Of a stretch of 64,000 bases of DNA, positions 1 to 8,830 are shown piece after piece (the first letter of the stretch is position 1; every line of letters begins with the position of its first letter). The stretch comes from an uncultured Pseudoxanthomonas sp. Its GTDB lineage: Bacteria > Pseudomonadota > Gammaproteobacteria > Xanthomonadales > Xanthomonadaceae. Position numbers and translations under genes: made by a program. The stretch spans positions 1 to 64,000 of the forward strand of contig CAMPIO010000001.1 of NCBI GenBank assembly GCA_946886405.1. The letters are read 5' to 3'. Under the pieces are notes generated by a model. It searched no databases, was not told the DNA's origin, and saw only the letters and a program-made list of their open reading frames with translations.

Positions 1-1
1 T

Positions 2-505
2 CCGCTGCCGAACGTGGTGCTGTTGCCGCGGGCGATTTTGCCGCTGCACATTTTCGAGCTGCGCTACCGGCAGATGACGGGGGATGTGCTGAAGGGGGAG
101 ATGCAGGTGGCGATGGCGCTGCTGTTGGCACTGGTGATCCCGCCGTTCGCGGCGCGCCTGGACCGCGAATTCGCCTCCATCGGTCGCCTGCGCAGCGTGC
201 CGCGCATGCTGGGCGTGCTGGCGCTGGACATCGTGACGGCCAATATCACCGTCGCGCTGCAGGTACTGGGGCCCGAACGGAACATCCATCCCGGCTTCAT
301 CTGGGTGCCGCTCGACATCGCCAACATCCACGGCATCGCCGCGCTGACCAGCATCATCACGCTGACGCCGGGGACGGTGTCGTCGGCGCTGTCGGATGAC
401 CGGAGCCACCTGCTCGTGCACGTGCTCAACCTGGACGATGCCGATGCGGTGATCCGGCAGATCAAGACGCGCTATGAAGCGCCCCTGATGGAGATCTTTC
501 CGTGA
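2..505 (+). CDS. Chimeric partial ORF: LON-domain fragment joined to Na+/H+ (K+/H+) antiporter subunit E
   Basis: The reading frame is open to the left edge, so the true start is outside the window. Bases 2 to about 123 encode a run typical of the N-terminus of LON substrate-binding-domain proteins (LPNVVLLP, LPLHIFE, RYRQM). From about base 124 the protein becomes MrpE/PhaE-like (ALVIPPFAARLDREF, NIHGIAALTSIITLTPGTVS, YEAPLMEIFP) and runs to a normal C-terminus. MrpE proteins are inner-membrane subunits of about 160 residues; here the first 35 or so, including the first membrane segment, are replaced. The stop overlaps the next gene (GTGA). The MrpE part would join subunits F and G in a multi-subunit cation/proton antiporter. 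The fusion is either a real rearrangement or an assembly chimera, and I doubt it is functional. Confidence 0.75.
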   Translation, partial: PLPNVVLLPRAILPLHIFELRYRQMTGDVLKGEMQVAMALLLALVIPPFAARLDREFASIGRLRSVPRMLGVLALDIVTANITVALQVLGPERNIHPGFIWVPLDIANIHGIAALTSIITLTPGTVSSALSDDRSHLLVHVLNLDDADAVIRQIKTRYEAPLMEIFP

Positions 506-786
506 CGCCACAGGCCCTGGTGATGTACGCCATCGTCGCGTCGATGCATGTGGTCGGCCTGGCGATGCTGCTGGCGCTGGTGCGGCTGGTGCGCGGCCCC
601 AGCGTGCCCGACCGCATCCTCGCGCTCGACACGCTGTTCGTGGCCGCGATCGCGCAACTGGTGCTGTTCGGCATGTACCTGGGTACGGCGGTGTATTTCG
701 AAGCGGCGCTGATCATCGCCATGCTGGGCTTCGTGGGCACCGTGGTACTGAGCAAGTACGTGCTGCGCCGGGACATCGTCGAATGA
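502..786 (+). CDS. Cation/proton antiporter subunit F (MrpF/PhaF family)
   Basis: A small integral membrane protein of 94 residues with three predicted hydrophobic segments. The family signature RGPSVPDRILALDTL lies at about residues 31-45. MrpF is a required subunit of the Mrp/Pha/Mnh Na+(K+)/H+ antiporter used in pH and salt homeostasis. The GTG start at 502 overlaps the stop of the E-subunit frame (GTGA), and the gene's own stop overlaps the G-subunit ATG (ATGA), so E, F and G are translationally coupled. Length and gene order fit the family exactly. The cation used cannot be told from the sequence. Confidence 0.9.
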   Translation: MTPQALVMYAIVASMHVVGLAMLLALVRLVRGPSVPDRILALDTLFVAAIAQLVLFGMYLGTAVYFEAALIIAMLGFVGTVVLSKYVLRRDIVE

Positions 787-1154
787 GCTGGGTCTTCGCC
801 ATCCTGCTGGTGCTGCTGCTGGCCGTGGGCAGCTTCTTCATCCTGGTCGGGTCCTTCAGCCTGTTGAAGCTGTCGGAGTTCTTCAAGCGCCTGCACGGCC
901 CCACCAAGGCCAGCACGCTGGGCGTGGGCTGCATGCTGATTGCGTCAGTCGGCTACCACGCGCTGAGCGGCACCGACCCGCAGCCGCGCGAACTGCTGAT
1001 CACCGCCTTCCTCTTCATTACCGCGCCGATCAGCGCGCACCTGATGGCCAAGGCCGCGCTGTCGCTGCACATGGCGGAGCGTCCGCCGATGCCGGGTGGC
1101 GAGCCGGCCAAGCCCATCGATGCGGTCGACGAAGACGCCGGTCAGGACGCCTGA
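783..1154 (+). CDS. Cation/proton antiporter subunit G (MrpG/PhaG family)
   Basis: A protein of 123 residues with three hydrophobic segments and the MrpG hallmark LLKLSEFFKRLHGPTKASTLG near residues 27-47, followed by an acidic hydrophilic tail of about 25 residues. It is the last subunit of the Mrp/Pha antiporter operon. The ATG at 783 overlaps the subunit F stop. Only E (damaged), F and G are visible; the large A-D subunits should lie upstream, outside the window, if the locus is intact. Confidence 0.9.
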   Translation: MSWVFAILLVLLLAVGSFFILVGSFSLLKLSEFFKRLHGPTKASTLGVGCMLIASVGYHALSGTDPQPRELLITAFLFITAPISAHLMAKAALSLHMAERPPMPGGEPAKPIDAVDEDAGQDA

Positions 1155-1160
1155 TCCACG

Positions 1161-2018
1161 ATGCGTACCGCCCTCGTCTTCGGTGCCAGTGGCCAGATCG
1201 GCGAGGCGCTGCTCGCCCGGCTCGATGCGCACGATTGGCAGGTGTTCGCGGTATCGCGGACACCGCGTCCGCCGTCGCCGAACGTGCAGTGGCTGCGTGG
1301 CGAGTTCGCCGGAATCGATGGGCTGCCCGATCGCGTCGACGTGATCTTCAGTACAGGCCCGCTGGACGGCTTCGCGCAGTGGTATGCGCGCGGGCTGGTG
1401 GCGACACCGCGCGTGGTCGCGTTCGGATCCACCAGTCTCGACACGAAGCAGACCTCCGGCGATGCCCATGAGCGCGACATCGTGGAACGGCTGCAGGTGG
1501 CGGAGCGGCGCGTCTTCGACACCGCGTCGGCGAATGGCGCAGCAGCAACGTTGCTGCGCCCGACGCTGGTCTATGGCGCAGGCCGCGACCAGACGCTGGC
1601 GCGGATCGCGGCGATGGCACGGCGCATGGGCTTCTTCGCGCTGCCGCGTGGCGCGGAGGGCAAGCGCCAGCCGGTACACGTCGATGATCTGGCCGCTGCC
1701 GCACGGGCCGTGGTGGATGCGCCGGCAACGCACGCGCAGGCGTACGCGCTGCCCGGCGGCGAAACGCTGGCCTACCGCGACATGGTGGCGCGCACGCTGG
1801 CGGCGCTCGATCCGCCGGCCAGACTGTGGCAGGTGCCGATGCCCGTGTTCGGCGTGGCGTTGTCGCTGGCCCGCGCTGCGGGCGTGATGCGCGGGCTCAC
1901 CGACGATGCGGTGGCCCGCATGCGCGAGGACCTGGTGTTCGACATGGGGCCTGCGCGCGCTGACTTCGGCTACGCGCCGCGGGCATTCATCGTCGACAAG
2001 CGCGCGGTGGGTTCGTAG
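1161..2018 (+). CDS. NAD(P)-dependent SDR/epimerase-like protein
   Basis: A protein of 285 residues opening with a Rossmann dinucleotide-binding motif (VFGASGQIGEALL, residues 6-18), typical of extended/atypical short-chain dehydrogenases such as the NAD-dependent epimerase or NmrA-like groups. A later LRPTLVYGAGRDQTLARI block matches the epimerase superfamily. The classical YxxxK is not obvious, so it may be an atypical member that binds cofactor for sensing or reduction. It starts 6 bases after mrpG and may be co-transcribed. A palindromic repeat begins at its stop codon. The substrate is unknown. Confidence 0.75.
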   Translation: MRTALVFGASGQIGEALLARLDAHDWQVFAVSRTPRPPSPNVQWLRGEFAGIDGLPDRVDVIFSTGPLDGFAQWYARGLVATPRVVAFGSTSLDTKQTSGDAHERDIVERLQVAERRVFDTASANGAAATLLRPTLVYGAGRDQTLARIAAMARRMGFFALPRGAEGKRQPVHVDDLAAAARAVVDAPATHAQAYALPGGETLAYRDMVARTLAALDPPARLWQVPMPVFGVALSLARAAGVMRGLTDDAVARMREDLVFDMGPARADFGYAPRAFIVDKRAVGS

Positions 2019-2036
2019 AGCGGAGCTTGCTCCGCT
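2019..2036. repeat. Family-A palindromic repeat (single unit)
   Basis: A perfect inverted repeat with 8-base arms (AGCGGAGC / GCTCCGCT) around TT, directly after the stop codon at 2016-2018. The same sequence recurs at 4906-4968 and, slightly changed, at 41073-41150. It sits between convergent genes and could end transcription on both strands. Confidence 0.7.
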
Positions 2037-2101
2037 GCTCTTCGCAGAGTCAGGTCGATACCGTGCACGGCATCAGCCAAGCAAGCTCAGCTCGGCTCCA
2101 C

Positions 2102-2581
2102 TCAATACTTCCAGCCCATCTTCCGGTAGAACTTGCTGAGCACCCACACCGGGCCGATCAGCAGGTAGGTGAGATCGGTCAGGAAGCTCGGCTTCTTGCC
2201 TTCGATCTTGTGGCCGATGAACTGCGCGATCCACGCCACCACGAAGACGCCGACGGCGAGGTAGAACAGGTTCTGCAGCCCCAGCAGCGCTTCCAGCCAG
2301 CGGGTGAGCCACGCCATCGCGATGAAGATCGCCAGCATGCCGAAGCCCAGTGGGCGCGAGAGCTTGTAGTAGTACATCCACGCGCCGAACATCGCCAGCG
2401 CCGCCCACATGCCGGATTTCACCCAGGTGCCGAACACCGGGATGCACCACAGCAGCGCGACCACCGTCCACAGGATCGCGGGCACGGCGAACACATGGAT
2501 CAGCTGGTTGGTCTCGTTGACGTGGTCGCCGGAATAACTGGCGAACCAGCGGTCGACCGGGCGTTGCGCGGTTGCGTTCAT
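2102..2581 (-). CDS. Mpo1-like (DUF962) membrane protein
   Basis: A protein of 159 residues with about four hydrophobic segments. It carries the family's two conserved blocks: an N-terminal HVNETNQLIHVFAVP (Asn/His-rich) and a C-terminal FIGHKIEGKKPSFL. The fungal relative Mpo1 is an Fe(II)-dependent 2-hydroxy fatty acid dioxygenase of the ER; bacterial members are uncharacterised inner-membrane proteins. A strong ribosome site (GGGAGGGATGA) precedes the ATG at 2581. It converges with the SDR gene and stands alone. The family call is firm; activity on a hydroxy fatty acid is inferred by homology only. Confidence 0.82.
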   Translation of the reverse strand: MNATAQRPVDRWFASYSGDHVNETNQLIHVFAVPAILWTVVALLWCIPVFGTWVKSGMWAALAMFGAWMYYYKLSRPLGFGMLAIFIAMAWLTRWLEALLGLQNLFYLAVGVFVVAWIAQFIGHKIEGKKPSFLTDLTYLLIGPVWVLSKFYRKMGWKY

Positions 2582-2672
2582 TCATCCCTCCCGAGGATGG
2601 CAATGCGGCAGGGTATGGAGCATACCCCAGCCCGACAGGGCGTGCCGGGCCGGCCATCGCGACGCTGGCTCT

Positions 2673-2746
2673 GTAGGAGCGGGCCATGCCCGCGATGCTT
2701 TTACGCACGCGGGTCGAAGAGCATCGCGGGCATCGCCCGCTCCTGC
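2673..2746. repeat. Family-B REP-like inverted repeat pair
   Basis: Two near-complementary arms, 2673-2698 (starts GTAGGAGCGGGCCATGCCCG) and 2721-2746, would form a long hairpin, and each arm also contains an internal palindrome. Close relatives lie at 10199-10271 and, as a half unit, at 5102-5124. This is the REP-like type common in Xanthomonadaceae. It lies between the DUF962 gene and purC. Confidence 0.8.
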
Positions 2747-2760
2747 AAAGCCGTGTGCGG

Positions 2761-3687
2761 TCAGTCGACGGTGATGCCGGCGAGTTTCTGCAGCGCTTCT
2801 GCGTACTTGGCACGCGTGCGCTCGATGACCTCGGCCGGCAGCGCCGGACCGGGCGCGGTCTTGTTCCAGTCCAGCGTTTCCAGGTAGTCGCGCACGAACT
2901 GTTTGTCGTAGCTCGGCGGGCTGGTGCCGACCTCGTACTGGTCCGCGGGCCAGTAGCGCGAGGAATCCGGCGTCAGCATCTCGTCCATGATGTAGAGGCG
3001 GCCATCCTCGTCGGTGCCGAACTCGAACTTCGTGTCGGCCAGCAGGATGCCGCGCTCGGCCGCGACATCGGCCGCATAGCGGTAGATGCGCAGGGTGGCG
3101 TCGCGCACGCGCTCGGCCAGTTCGGCGCCGACGGTCTTCACCATGGCGTCGAAGTCGATGTTCTCGTCGTGGTCGCCCACCGCAGCTTTCGTCGACGGCG
3201 TGAAGATCGGCTCGGCCAGCTTCTCGGCCTGGCGCAGGCCGTCGGGCAGTTCGATGCCGCTGACCTTGCCGGTGCGCTGGTAGTCTTTCCAGCCGCTGCC
3301 GATCAGGTAGCCGCGCGCGATGGCTTCCACCGGGACGGGCTTCAGCTTCTTGGTCACTACCGCGCGCTTGGCGTACAGCGACGCGTCGACGCCGGCCGGG
3401 AGTACCGACGCGACGTCGATACCGGTCAGGTGGTTCGGCATCAGGTGCGCGGTCTTGGCGAACCAGAAGTTGGAAATCTGGCAGAGCATCTCGCCCTTGC
3501 CGGGAATCGGGTCGGGCAGCACCACGTCGAACGCGCTCAGGCGGTCGGTGGCCACCATCAACAGGCAGTCGCCGGCAGGCGCATCGGCGGGCAGGCGGTC
3601 GCGGGGCAGGTCGAACACGTCGCGGACCTTGCCGCGATGGCGCAGGGTGAGGCCGGGCAGATCGGATTGAAGCAACGTCGTGGGCAC
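2761..3687 (-). CDS. purC: Phosphoribosylaminoimidazole-succinocarboxamide synthase
   Basis: SAICAR synthetase of de novo purine synthesis: it joins CAIR to aspartate using ATP. The 308-residue product has the family landmarks [11 protein letters not shown] near the N-terminus, [24 protein letters not shown], and [14 protein letters not shown], plus LADTKFEFG and [13 protein letters not shown] chose the GTG at 3687 because AAGGAG lies five bases upstream and homologous proteins begin at this point; the frame is open much further upstream but runs across the divergent J-domain gene. It is a monocistronic cytosolic enzyme. Confidence 0.95.
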   Translation of the reverse strand: MPTTLLQSDLPGLTLRHRGKVRDVFDLPRDRLPADAPAGDCLLMVATDRLSAFDVVLPDPIPGKGEMLCQISNFWFAKTAHLMPNHLTGIDVASVLPAGVDASLYAKRAVVTKKLKPVPVEAIARGYLIGSGWKDYQRTGKVSGIELPDGLRQAEKLAEPIFTPSTKAAVGDHDENIDFDAMVKTVGAELAERVRDATLRIYRYAADVAAERGILLADTKFEFGTDEDGRLYIMDEMLTPDSSRYWPADQYEVGTSPPSYDKQFVRDYLETLDWNKTAPGPALPAEVIERTRAKYAEALQKLAGITVD

Positions 3688-3885
3688 AAACACTCCTTGG
3701 GGAGTTCCGGAAACCAGCGAGGCGTACAGCGTCGTGGGGGCGTGCGGCAGGCCGTGCGCCCGTGCCCCGGGGTGGCCCTTCACCCGCTGCTGCGGGGCCA
3801 GGTACCGGACCGGGCCGCGTAGTGTACGGCGCTTGGGGGCCGCGTGTGCCGTAAAATGGCCCACTTGCTGAAGAAGGCGGGCTGG

Positions 3886-4215
3886 ATGAAGCGCTGGTAC
3901 GGGAAACTGCTGGGATTCGTGGCGGGTTGGCTGCTGATGCGCCATCCGTTGGGCGGCCTGGTGGGCCTGATCATCGGGCATGCCTTCGACGAGGACTGGT
4001 TCAAGCTCAGTCGCGACAACCCGTATCGCGTGTTCGAGCTGACCAGCGACGCCACCGATGCCGAGGTGGACCAGGCCTACCGCCGGCTGATCTCCCAGTA
4101 CCACCCCGACAAGATGGCCGGCGCCGCGGAAGACCTGCGCGTCCAGGCCGAACACAAGGCGCGCGAGATCAACGCCGCCTACGACCGCATCAAGACCCTG
4201 CGCAAGCGCAAGTGA
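3886..4215 (+). CDS. Small membrane-anchored J-domain protein
   Basis: A protein of 109 residues (from the ATG at 3886) with an N-terminal hydrophobic stretch ([11 protein letters not shown] and [12 protein letters not shown], residues 6-32) and a C-terminal J domain carrying the diagnostic HPD motif in QYHPDKM. J domains stimulate the ATPase of Hsp70/DnaK; with a membrane anchor this resembles a truncated DjlA, which usually has a TerB-like domain between anchor and J domain. Earlier starts exist at 3844 (GTG) and 3856; the chosen one has a GAAGAAGG purine run upstream. It lies divergent from purC and immediately before rpe. Confidence 0.82.
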   Translation: MKRWYGKLLGFVAGWLLMRHPLGGLVGLIIGHAFDEDWFKLSRDNPYRVFELTSDATDAEVDQAYRRLISQYHPDKMAGAAEDLRVQAEHKAREINAAYDRIKTLRKRK

Positions 4216-4223
4216 GCCTGTCC

Positions 4224-4898
4224 ATGTCGAACTGCATCATCGCTCCGTCCATCCTTTCCGCGAACTTCGCCCGCCTCGGCGAGGAAGTCGACAACGTGCT
4301 GAAGGCCGGTGCCGACTGGGTGCACTTCGACGTGATGGACAACCATTACGTGCCCAACCTGACCATCGGTCCGCTGGTATGCAGCGCGCTGCGCAAGCAC
4401 GGCGTCACCGCGCCGATCGACGTTCACCTGATGGTGGAGCCGGTGGACCGCATCGTGCCGGACTTCGCCGAGGCCGGCGCCAGCATCATCAGCTTCCATC
4501 CCGAAGCCTCGAAGCACGTGCACCGTACCGTGCAGCTGATCAAGTCGCTCGGCTGCAAGGCGGGCCTGGTGCTGAATCCCGGCACGCCGGTCGACGTGCT
4601 CGACTGGGTGTTGCCGGAACTGGACCTGGTGCTGCTGATGTCGGTGAACCCGGGCTTCGGCGGGCAGGCGTTCATCCCGTCGGCGCTCGACAAGCTGCGC
4701 GCCGTGCGCGCGATGATCGACAAGACCGGCAAGGACATCCGCCTGGAGATCGACGGCGGCGTGAAGGCCGACAACATCGGCCAGATCGCGGCGGCGGGCG
4801 CGGACGCCTTCGTCGCCGGTTCGGCAATCTTCAATGCGCCGGACTACAAGGACGTGATCGATCGCATGCGCGCCGCGGTCGCCGACGCGCGCGCCTGA
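4224..4898 (+). CDS. rpe: Ribulose-phosphate 3-epimerase
   Basis: Converts ribulose-5-phosphate to xylulose-5-phosphate in the pentose phosphate pathway. The 224-residue TIM barrel shows all family signatures: [16 protein letters not shown] at the N-terminus, the metal-site [33 protein letters not shown], and the phosphate-binding EIDGGV and VAGSAIF. The chosen ATG at 4224 gives the usual MSNCIIAPS start; an in-frame GTG at 4212 overlapping the J-domain stop would add four residues. A repeat pair follows the gene. Confidence 0.96.
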   Translation: MSNCIIAPSILSANFARLGEEVDNVLKAGADWVHFDVMDNHYVPNLTIGPLVCSALRKHGVTAPIDVHLMVEPVDRIVPDFAEAGASIISFHPEASKHVHRTVQLIKSLGCKAGLVLNPGTPVDVLDWVLPELDLVLLMSVNPGFGGQAFIPSALDKLRAVRAMIDKTGKDIRLEIDGGVKADNIGQIAAAGADAFVAGSAIFNAPDYKDVIDRMRAAVADARA

Positions 4899-4905
4899 TC
4901 GGCGC

Positions 4906-4968
4906 GTAGAGCGGAGCTTGCTCCGCTTTCCCGGGGGATATGCCGAAGCGGAGCAAGCTCCGCTCTAC
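4906..4968. repeat. Family-A palindromic repeat pair
   Basis: Two 22-23 base units in inverted orientation (4906-4927 and 4946-4968). Each has an internal palindrome identical to the unit at 2019-2036, and together they can fold into one long hairpin. Directly after rpe it may work as a transcription end or RNA-stabilising element. Confidence 0.8.
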
Positions 4969-5101
4969 ACGGAAAAGGGCGATGGCCTTCGCCACCGCCC
5001 CGGAAGATTGGAGGCTGATCCTGCCTCCGCCCGTCGTCCCTGCTATGGCCTTCTACGCTACGGCGGGCCTGTGACCGGAAGATGACGATGGCTGGGATGT
5101 T

Positions 5102-5124
5102 GTAGGAGCGGCTATGCTCGCGCG
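5102..5124. repeat. Family-B repeat half unit
   Basis: GTAGGAGCGGCTATGCTCG resembles one arm of the family-B REP-like pair at 2673-2746, without its partner. It lies just before the YegS-like gene in the 244-base gap after rpe. Nothing else is recognisable in that gap apart from a GC-rich imperfect hairpin at about 4978-5001. Confidence 0.5.
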
Positions 5125-5142
5125 TCCCTCAAGGAACCTCCC

Positions 5143-6069
5143 ATGACCGCACCCCGCTGGCGCCTGATCCTCAACGGAAAATCCGCCGGCGACGACGACC
5201 TGCGCGACGCCGTGCGCACGTTGCGGGATGACGGCATCGCACTGGACGTGCGGGTCACGTGGGAAGACGGCGATGCCGAGCGCTACGTCGCCGAAGCGAT
5301 CGCCGATGGCGTGGATACCGTCATCGCCGCGGGTGGCGATGGAACGTTGAGCGAGGTAGCCACGACGTTCGCCCATCGTGATGAGGCCGCAGGTGCGCTG
5401 CCGTCGCTCGGGCTGGTGCCGCTGGGGACCGCGAACGACTTCGCTGCGGCGGCCGGTATTCCGGATGAAGCGTTGCCCGCCTTGCAACTGGTCCGCGCCG
5501 TTGCCGCCGTACCGCTCGACCTGCTGCGCATCGAGGCCGCAGACGGTACGCATTGGTGCGCCAACCTGGCCAGTGGTGGCTTCGGCACGGCGGTCACCGT
5601 GGAAACCGACGAAGGCCTCAAGAAGATGCTCGGCGGTCTGGCCTACCTGATCACCGGCATCGCCAAGCTGGGACGCATCGAACCGATGACTGCGCGTGTG
5701 CGCGGCCCGGAGTTCGACTGGCAGGGCGATTTCATCGCACTCGGCATCGGCAACGGGCGCCAGGCCGGGGGCGGGCAGGCCCTATGCCCGGATGCGCTGG
5801 TCGATGACGGCTTGCTGGACCTGACCATCGTGCCGGAGCTGTCCGGCGAAGTCGCCGCCACCGTGGGCACGCTGGTGAAGGACGGCAAACACGCCGCGCT
5901 GGACCGCGTCGCCACCCGTGCGCGTCTGCCCTGGGTCGAGCTGGAGGCCAACCAGCCGATGACCCTCAACCTGGACGGAGAGCCGGTGCAGTCGCGGCGG
6001 TTCCGCGTCGAATGCGTTCCGGGCCGTGTCCGCATGCATCTGCCAGCGGCGTGTCCGTTGCGCCTGTAA
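5143..6069 (+). CDS. yegS: YegS/DAGK-family lipid kinase
   Basis: A protein of 308 residues of the diacylglycerol-kinase catalytic family. The nucleotide-binding motif [10 protein letters not shown] occurs near residues 63-72, followed by [12 protein letters not shown] and the C-terminal LNLDGEPVQ typical of YegS/DgkB enzymes. The E. coli namesake phosphorylates phosphatidylglycerol in vitro; the natural lipid here is unknown. The start is preceded by AAGGAACC. It is likely cytosolic and associates with the inner membrane. It lies upstream of trpE with 157 bases between, which I read as a separate transcription unit. Confidence 0.85.
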   Translation: MTAPRWRLILNGKSAGDDDLRDAVRTLRDDGIALDVRVTWEDGDAERYVAEAIADGVDTVIAAGGDGTLSEVATTFAHRDEAAGALPSLGLVPLGTANDFAAAAGIPDEALPALQLVRAVAAVPLDLLRIEAADGTHWCANLASGGFGTAVTVETDEGLKKMLGGLAYLITGIAKLGRIEPMTARVRGPEFDWQGDFIALGIGNGRQAGGGQALCPDALVDDGLLDLTIVPELSGEVAATVGTLVKDGKHAALDRVATRARLPWVELEANQPMTLNLDGEPVQSRRFRVECVPGRVRMHLPAACPLRL

Positions 6070-6226
6070 CCAGGCGCCCAGTGGTCGGCGGGCCGATGCG
6101 TCGGGTAAAGTACGCCCGTGTCCCATCCCGCGCTCCCGCTTTCCAAAGATTCCGCACGCCATGGCTGGCGATGGTGGCCCGTTGCCGTCGCCCGTACCGT
6201 CACCGTGTCCCGGAAGGAAAGCCCGC

Positions 6227-7699
6227 TTGATCTCGCACGCCCAGTTCCAGCAGTACGCTGCTGAAGGCTTCAACCGCATCCCCGTTGTCCGTGAAGTGCT
6301 GTCCGACCTGGACACGCCGCTCTCGGTCTACCTGAAACTCGCCGACGCGCCGCATACCTACCTGTTCGAATCGGTGGAAGGCGGCGAGCGCTTCGGCCGC
6401 TATTCCATCATCGGCCTGCCGGTGCGCCGCGTGGCCACCTTCCGCGGCCACACCCTGCAGGTGCACGACAACGGGCAACTCGTCGAGACGCGCGATGTCG
6501 CCGATCCTTTCGCCGAAGTCGAAGCCCTGCGTGCTGCGTATGCCGTGCCCCAGCTGGAAGGCCTTCCCGGATTCACGGGCGGCCTGGTCGGCTGGTTCGG
6601 CTTCGAGTGCATCGGCTACATCGAGCCGCGGCTCGCCACCGGCGAAAAGCCGGACGAACTCGGTACGCCCGACATCCTGTTGATGCTGTCGGAGGAGGTC
6701 GCGGTCTTCGACAATCTCAAGGGCCGGCTCTATCTGATCGTGCATGCCGATCCGCGCGAAGCCGATGCATGGGAGCGTGCGCAGTCGCGGCTGGATGCGC
6801 TGACCACCAAGTTGCGCCAGCCGGGTTCGTATCCCACGCCGATCACCCGCGATGTGCTCGACGAGAGCCACTTCGTCTCCGGGTTCACCCACGATGGCTT
6901 CATCGCCGCAGTGGAGAAATCGAAGGAATACATCCGCGCCGGCGACATCTTCCAGGTGGTGCTGAGTCAGCGGCTGAGCGTGCCATTCAGTGCGCGGCCG
7001 GTGGACGTCTACCGCGCACTGCGCGCCCTGAATCCCTCGCCGTACATGTACTTCCTCGACGTCGGCGACGTGCAGGTCGTCGGTTCGTCGCCGGAGATCC
7101 TCGTGCGGCTGGAGCAGGGCGAGGTCACCGTGCGTCCGATCGCTGGCACCCGCCCGCGCGGCAAGACCCACGACGAAGACGTCGCCCTCGAAGCCGAACT
7201 GCTGGCCGATCCCAAGGAGCGCGCCGAACACCTGATGCTGATCGACCTGGGGCGCAACGATACCGGTCGGGTGTCGGAAGCCGGCACGGTGCAGGTGGGC
7301 GAGCAGTTCGTCATCGAACGCTACAGCCATGTCATGCACATCGTTAGCGAAGTCACCGGGAAGCTGCTGCCCGGTTTGAGTTACGCCGACGTGCTGCGCG
7401 CGACGTTCCCGGCCGGCACCGTCAGCGGCGCCCCGAAGATCCGCGCGCTGGAAGTGATCCGCGAGCTGGAGCCGATCAAGCGCAACGTCTACGCCGGCAG
7501 CATCGGCTACATCGGCTGGCACGGCGATGCCGATACGGCCATCGCCATCCGCACCGCCGTCATCAAAGACGGCCGCCTGCACGTACAGGCCGGCGCCGGC
7601 ATCGTCTACGACTCCGATCCCGAAAAGGAATGGGACGAGACGATGAACAAGGGCCGCGCGCTGTTCCGCGCCGTGGCCGAAGCGGCGAAGGGCTTGTGA
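6227..7699 (+). CDS. trpE: Anthranilate synthase component I
   Basis: Converts chorismate (with ammonia from TrpG) to anthranilate, the first step of tryptophan synthesis. The 490-residue product has the N-terminal feedback domain and the chorismate-binding domain with IAGTRPRGKTHDED, LMLIDLGRNDTGRVS, FPAGTVSGAPKIRA and the C-terminal QAGAGIVYDSDPEKEW. I chose the TTG at 6227 because GGAAGGAAA lies just upstream and homologues begin about here; the frame is open further back but into the yegS end. Its amidotransferase partner trpG is about 1.9 kb downstream, separated by two unrelated genes. Confidence 0.95.
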   Translation: MISHAQFQQYAAEGFNRIPVVREVLSDLDTPLSVYLKLADAPHTYLFESVEGGERFGRYSIIGLPVRRVATFRGHTLQVHDNGQLVETRDVADPFAEVEALRAAYAVPQLEGLPGFTGGLVGWFGFECIGYIEPRLATGEKPDELGTPDILLMLSEEVAVFDNLKGRLYLIVHADPREADAWERAQSRLDALTTKLRQPGSYPTPITRDVLDESHFVSGFTHDGFIAAVEKSKEYIRAGDIFQVVLSQRLSVPFSARPVDVYRALRALNPSPYMYFLDVGDVQVVGSSPEILVRLEQGEVTVRPIAGTRPRGKTHDEDVALEAELLADPKERAEHLMLIDLGRNDTGRVSEAGTVQVGEQFVIERYSHVMHIVSEVTGKLLPGLSYADVLRATFPAGTVSGAPKIRALEVIRELEPIKRNVYAGSIGYIGWHGDADTAIAIRTAVIKDGRLHVQAGAGIVYDSDPEKEWDETMNKGRALFRAVAEAAKGL

Positions 7700-8763
7700 T
7701 GGAGGTCGCCGCCGCCAGTGCGAAGATCAGCCTTCGCAACGATTACAGCGAGGGCGCGCATCCGCGCCTGCTGCAGGCGCTTGCGATGGCGAGCGCCGAG
7801 ACCAACCGCGGCTACGGACTGGACGTCCACAGCGCGCGCGCTGCGGCGTTGATCCGTGATCGTCTCGCCCGCGATGCCGATGTGCATTTCCTTGCCGGCG
7901 GCACGCAGACCAACCTCGTCGCACTGGCGGCGTTCCTGCGTCCGAACGAAGCCGTGATCGCGCCGGCCAGCGGTCATATCGCCACGCACGAGACCGGCGC
8001 CATCGAGGCCAGTGGGCACAAGGTGCTGACGGTCGCCACGCCGGACGGCAAGCTGAGTCCGGCACTGATCCAGCCCTGTATCGACGGCCACAGCGGCGAG
8101 CACATGGTGAAGCCGCGGCTGGTCTACCTCTCGAATACCACGGAGTGGGGCACGCTCTACAGCGCGATGGAACTGCAGGCGCTGGGCGAGTTCTGCCGGG
8201 GCCGCGATCTGCTGCTCTACATCGATGGCGCGCGCCTGGGTTCAGCACTCGCTGCGCCGGGCAACGACGTCGACCTGGCGCTGCTGTCGACGCAGGCGGA
8301 CGCCTTCTACATCGGCGGTACCAAGAACGGTGCGTTGCTGGGCGAGGCGCTCGTCATCGTCAATCCCTCCCTGCGCACCGATTTCCGCCATGTCATCAAA
8401 CAGCGCGGCGCGATGTTGGCAAAAGGCATCGTCGTGGGTGCCCAATTCGAGGCGCTGTTCGAGGACGGCCTGTACTTCGTGCTGGCGACGCATGCGAACG
8501 TCATGGCCGAACGGCTGCGCGAGATCCTGCAGAATGCGGGCGTTCCGCTGGCCGTGGACTCGCCCAGCAACCAAGTGTTTCCGATACTGCCGGATGCGGT
8601 CGTCGAGCGCCTGAAGGAGCATGTGGAGTTCGAGACCTGGGAGCGGCGCGGCGATGGCACCAGCGTGATCCGGCTGATGACGTCGTGGGCGACGCCGGAA
8701 TCCGTCCTGGACGCGTTCGCGGTGGCTTTCTCACACGTTCGCCATGAGGGGGCGAGCCCATGA
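7699..8763 (+). CDS. Low-specificity L-threonine aldolase family protein
   Basis: A PLP fold-type I enzyme of 354 residues. The PLP lysine is probably in YIGGTKNGALLGEAL (about residues 203-217), and DGARLGSA is the conserved PLP-aspartate region; both are typical of threonine aldolases that cleave threonine or allo-threonine to glycine and acetaldehyde. The ATG at 7699 overlaps the trpE stop (TGATG), so the two genes are coupled, although the reactions are not obviously linked. A related beta-eliminating lyase of the same superfamily cannot be excluded. Confidence 0.82.
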   Translation: MEVAAASAKISLRNDYSEGAHPRLLQALAMASAETNRGYGLDVHSARAAALIRDRLARDADVHFLAGGTQTNLVALAAFLRPNEAVIAPASGHIATHETGAIEASGHKVLTVATPDGKLSPALIQPCIDGHSGEHMVKPRLVYLSNTTEWGTLYSAMELQALGEFCRGRDLLLYIDGARLGSALAAPGNDVDLALLSTQADAFYIGGTKNGALLGEALVIVNPSLRTDFRHVIKQRGAMLAKGIVVGAQFEALFEDGLYFVLATHANVMAERLREILQNAGVPLAVDSPSNQVFPILPDAVVERLKEHVEFETWERRGDGTSVIRLMTSWATPESVLDAFAVAFSHVRHEGASP

Positions 8764-8830
8764 ACCTGCATGGAACCCCGCTGCCGCGGTTGGTGCGTTC
8801 TCCAAGCAGGTCACCCACAGGAGAGATTCC

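Noticed and set aside
6070..6226. A trp attenuator with a leader peptide before trpE
   Set aside because: No short frame with tandem Trp codons and no terminator/antiterminator pair could be seen; only one Trp codon occurs in the candidate frame.
6200..7582. A 460-residue minus-strand frame inside trpE
   Set aside because: It is a mirror of trpE codons with no recognisable domain.
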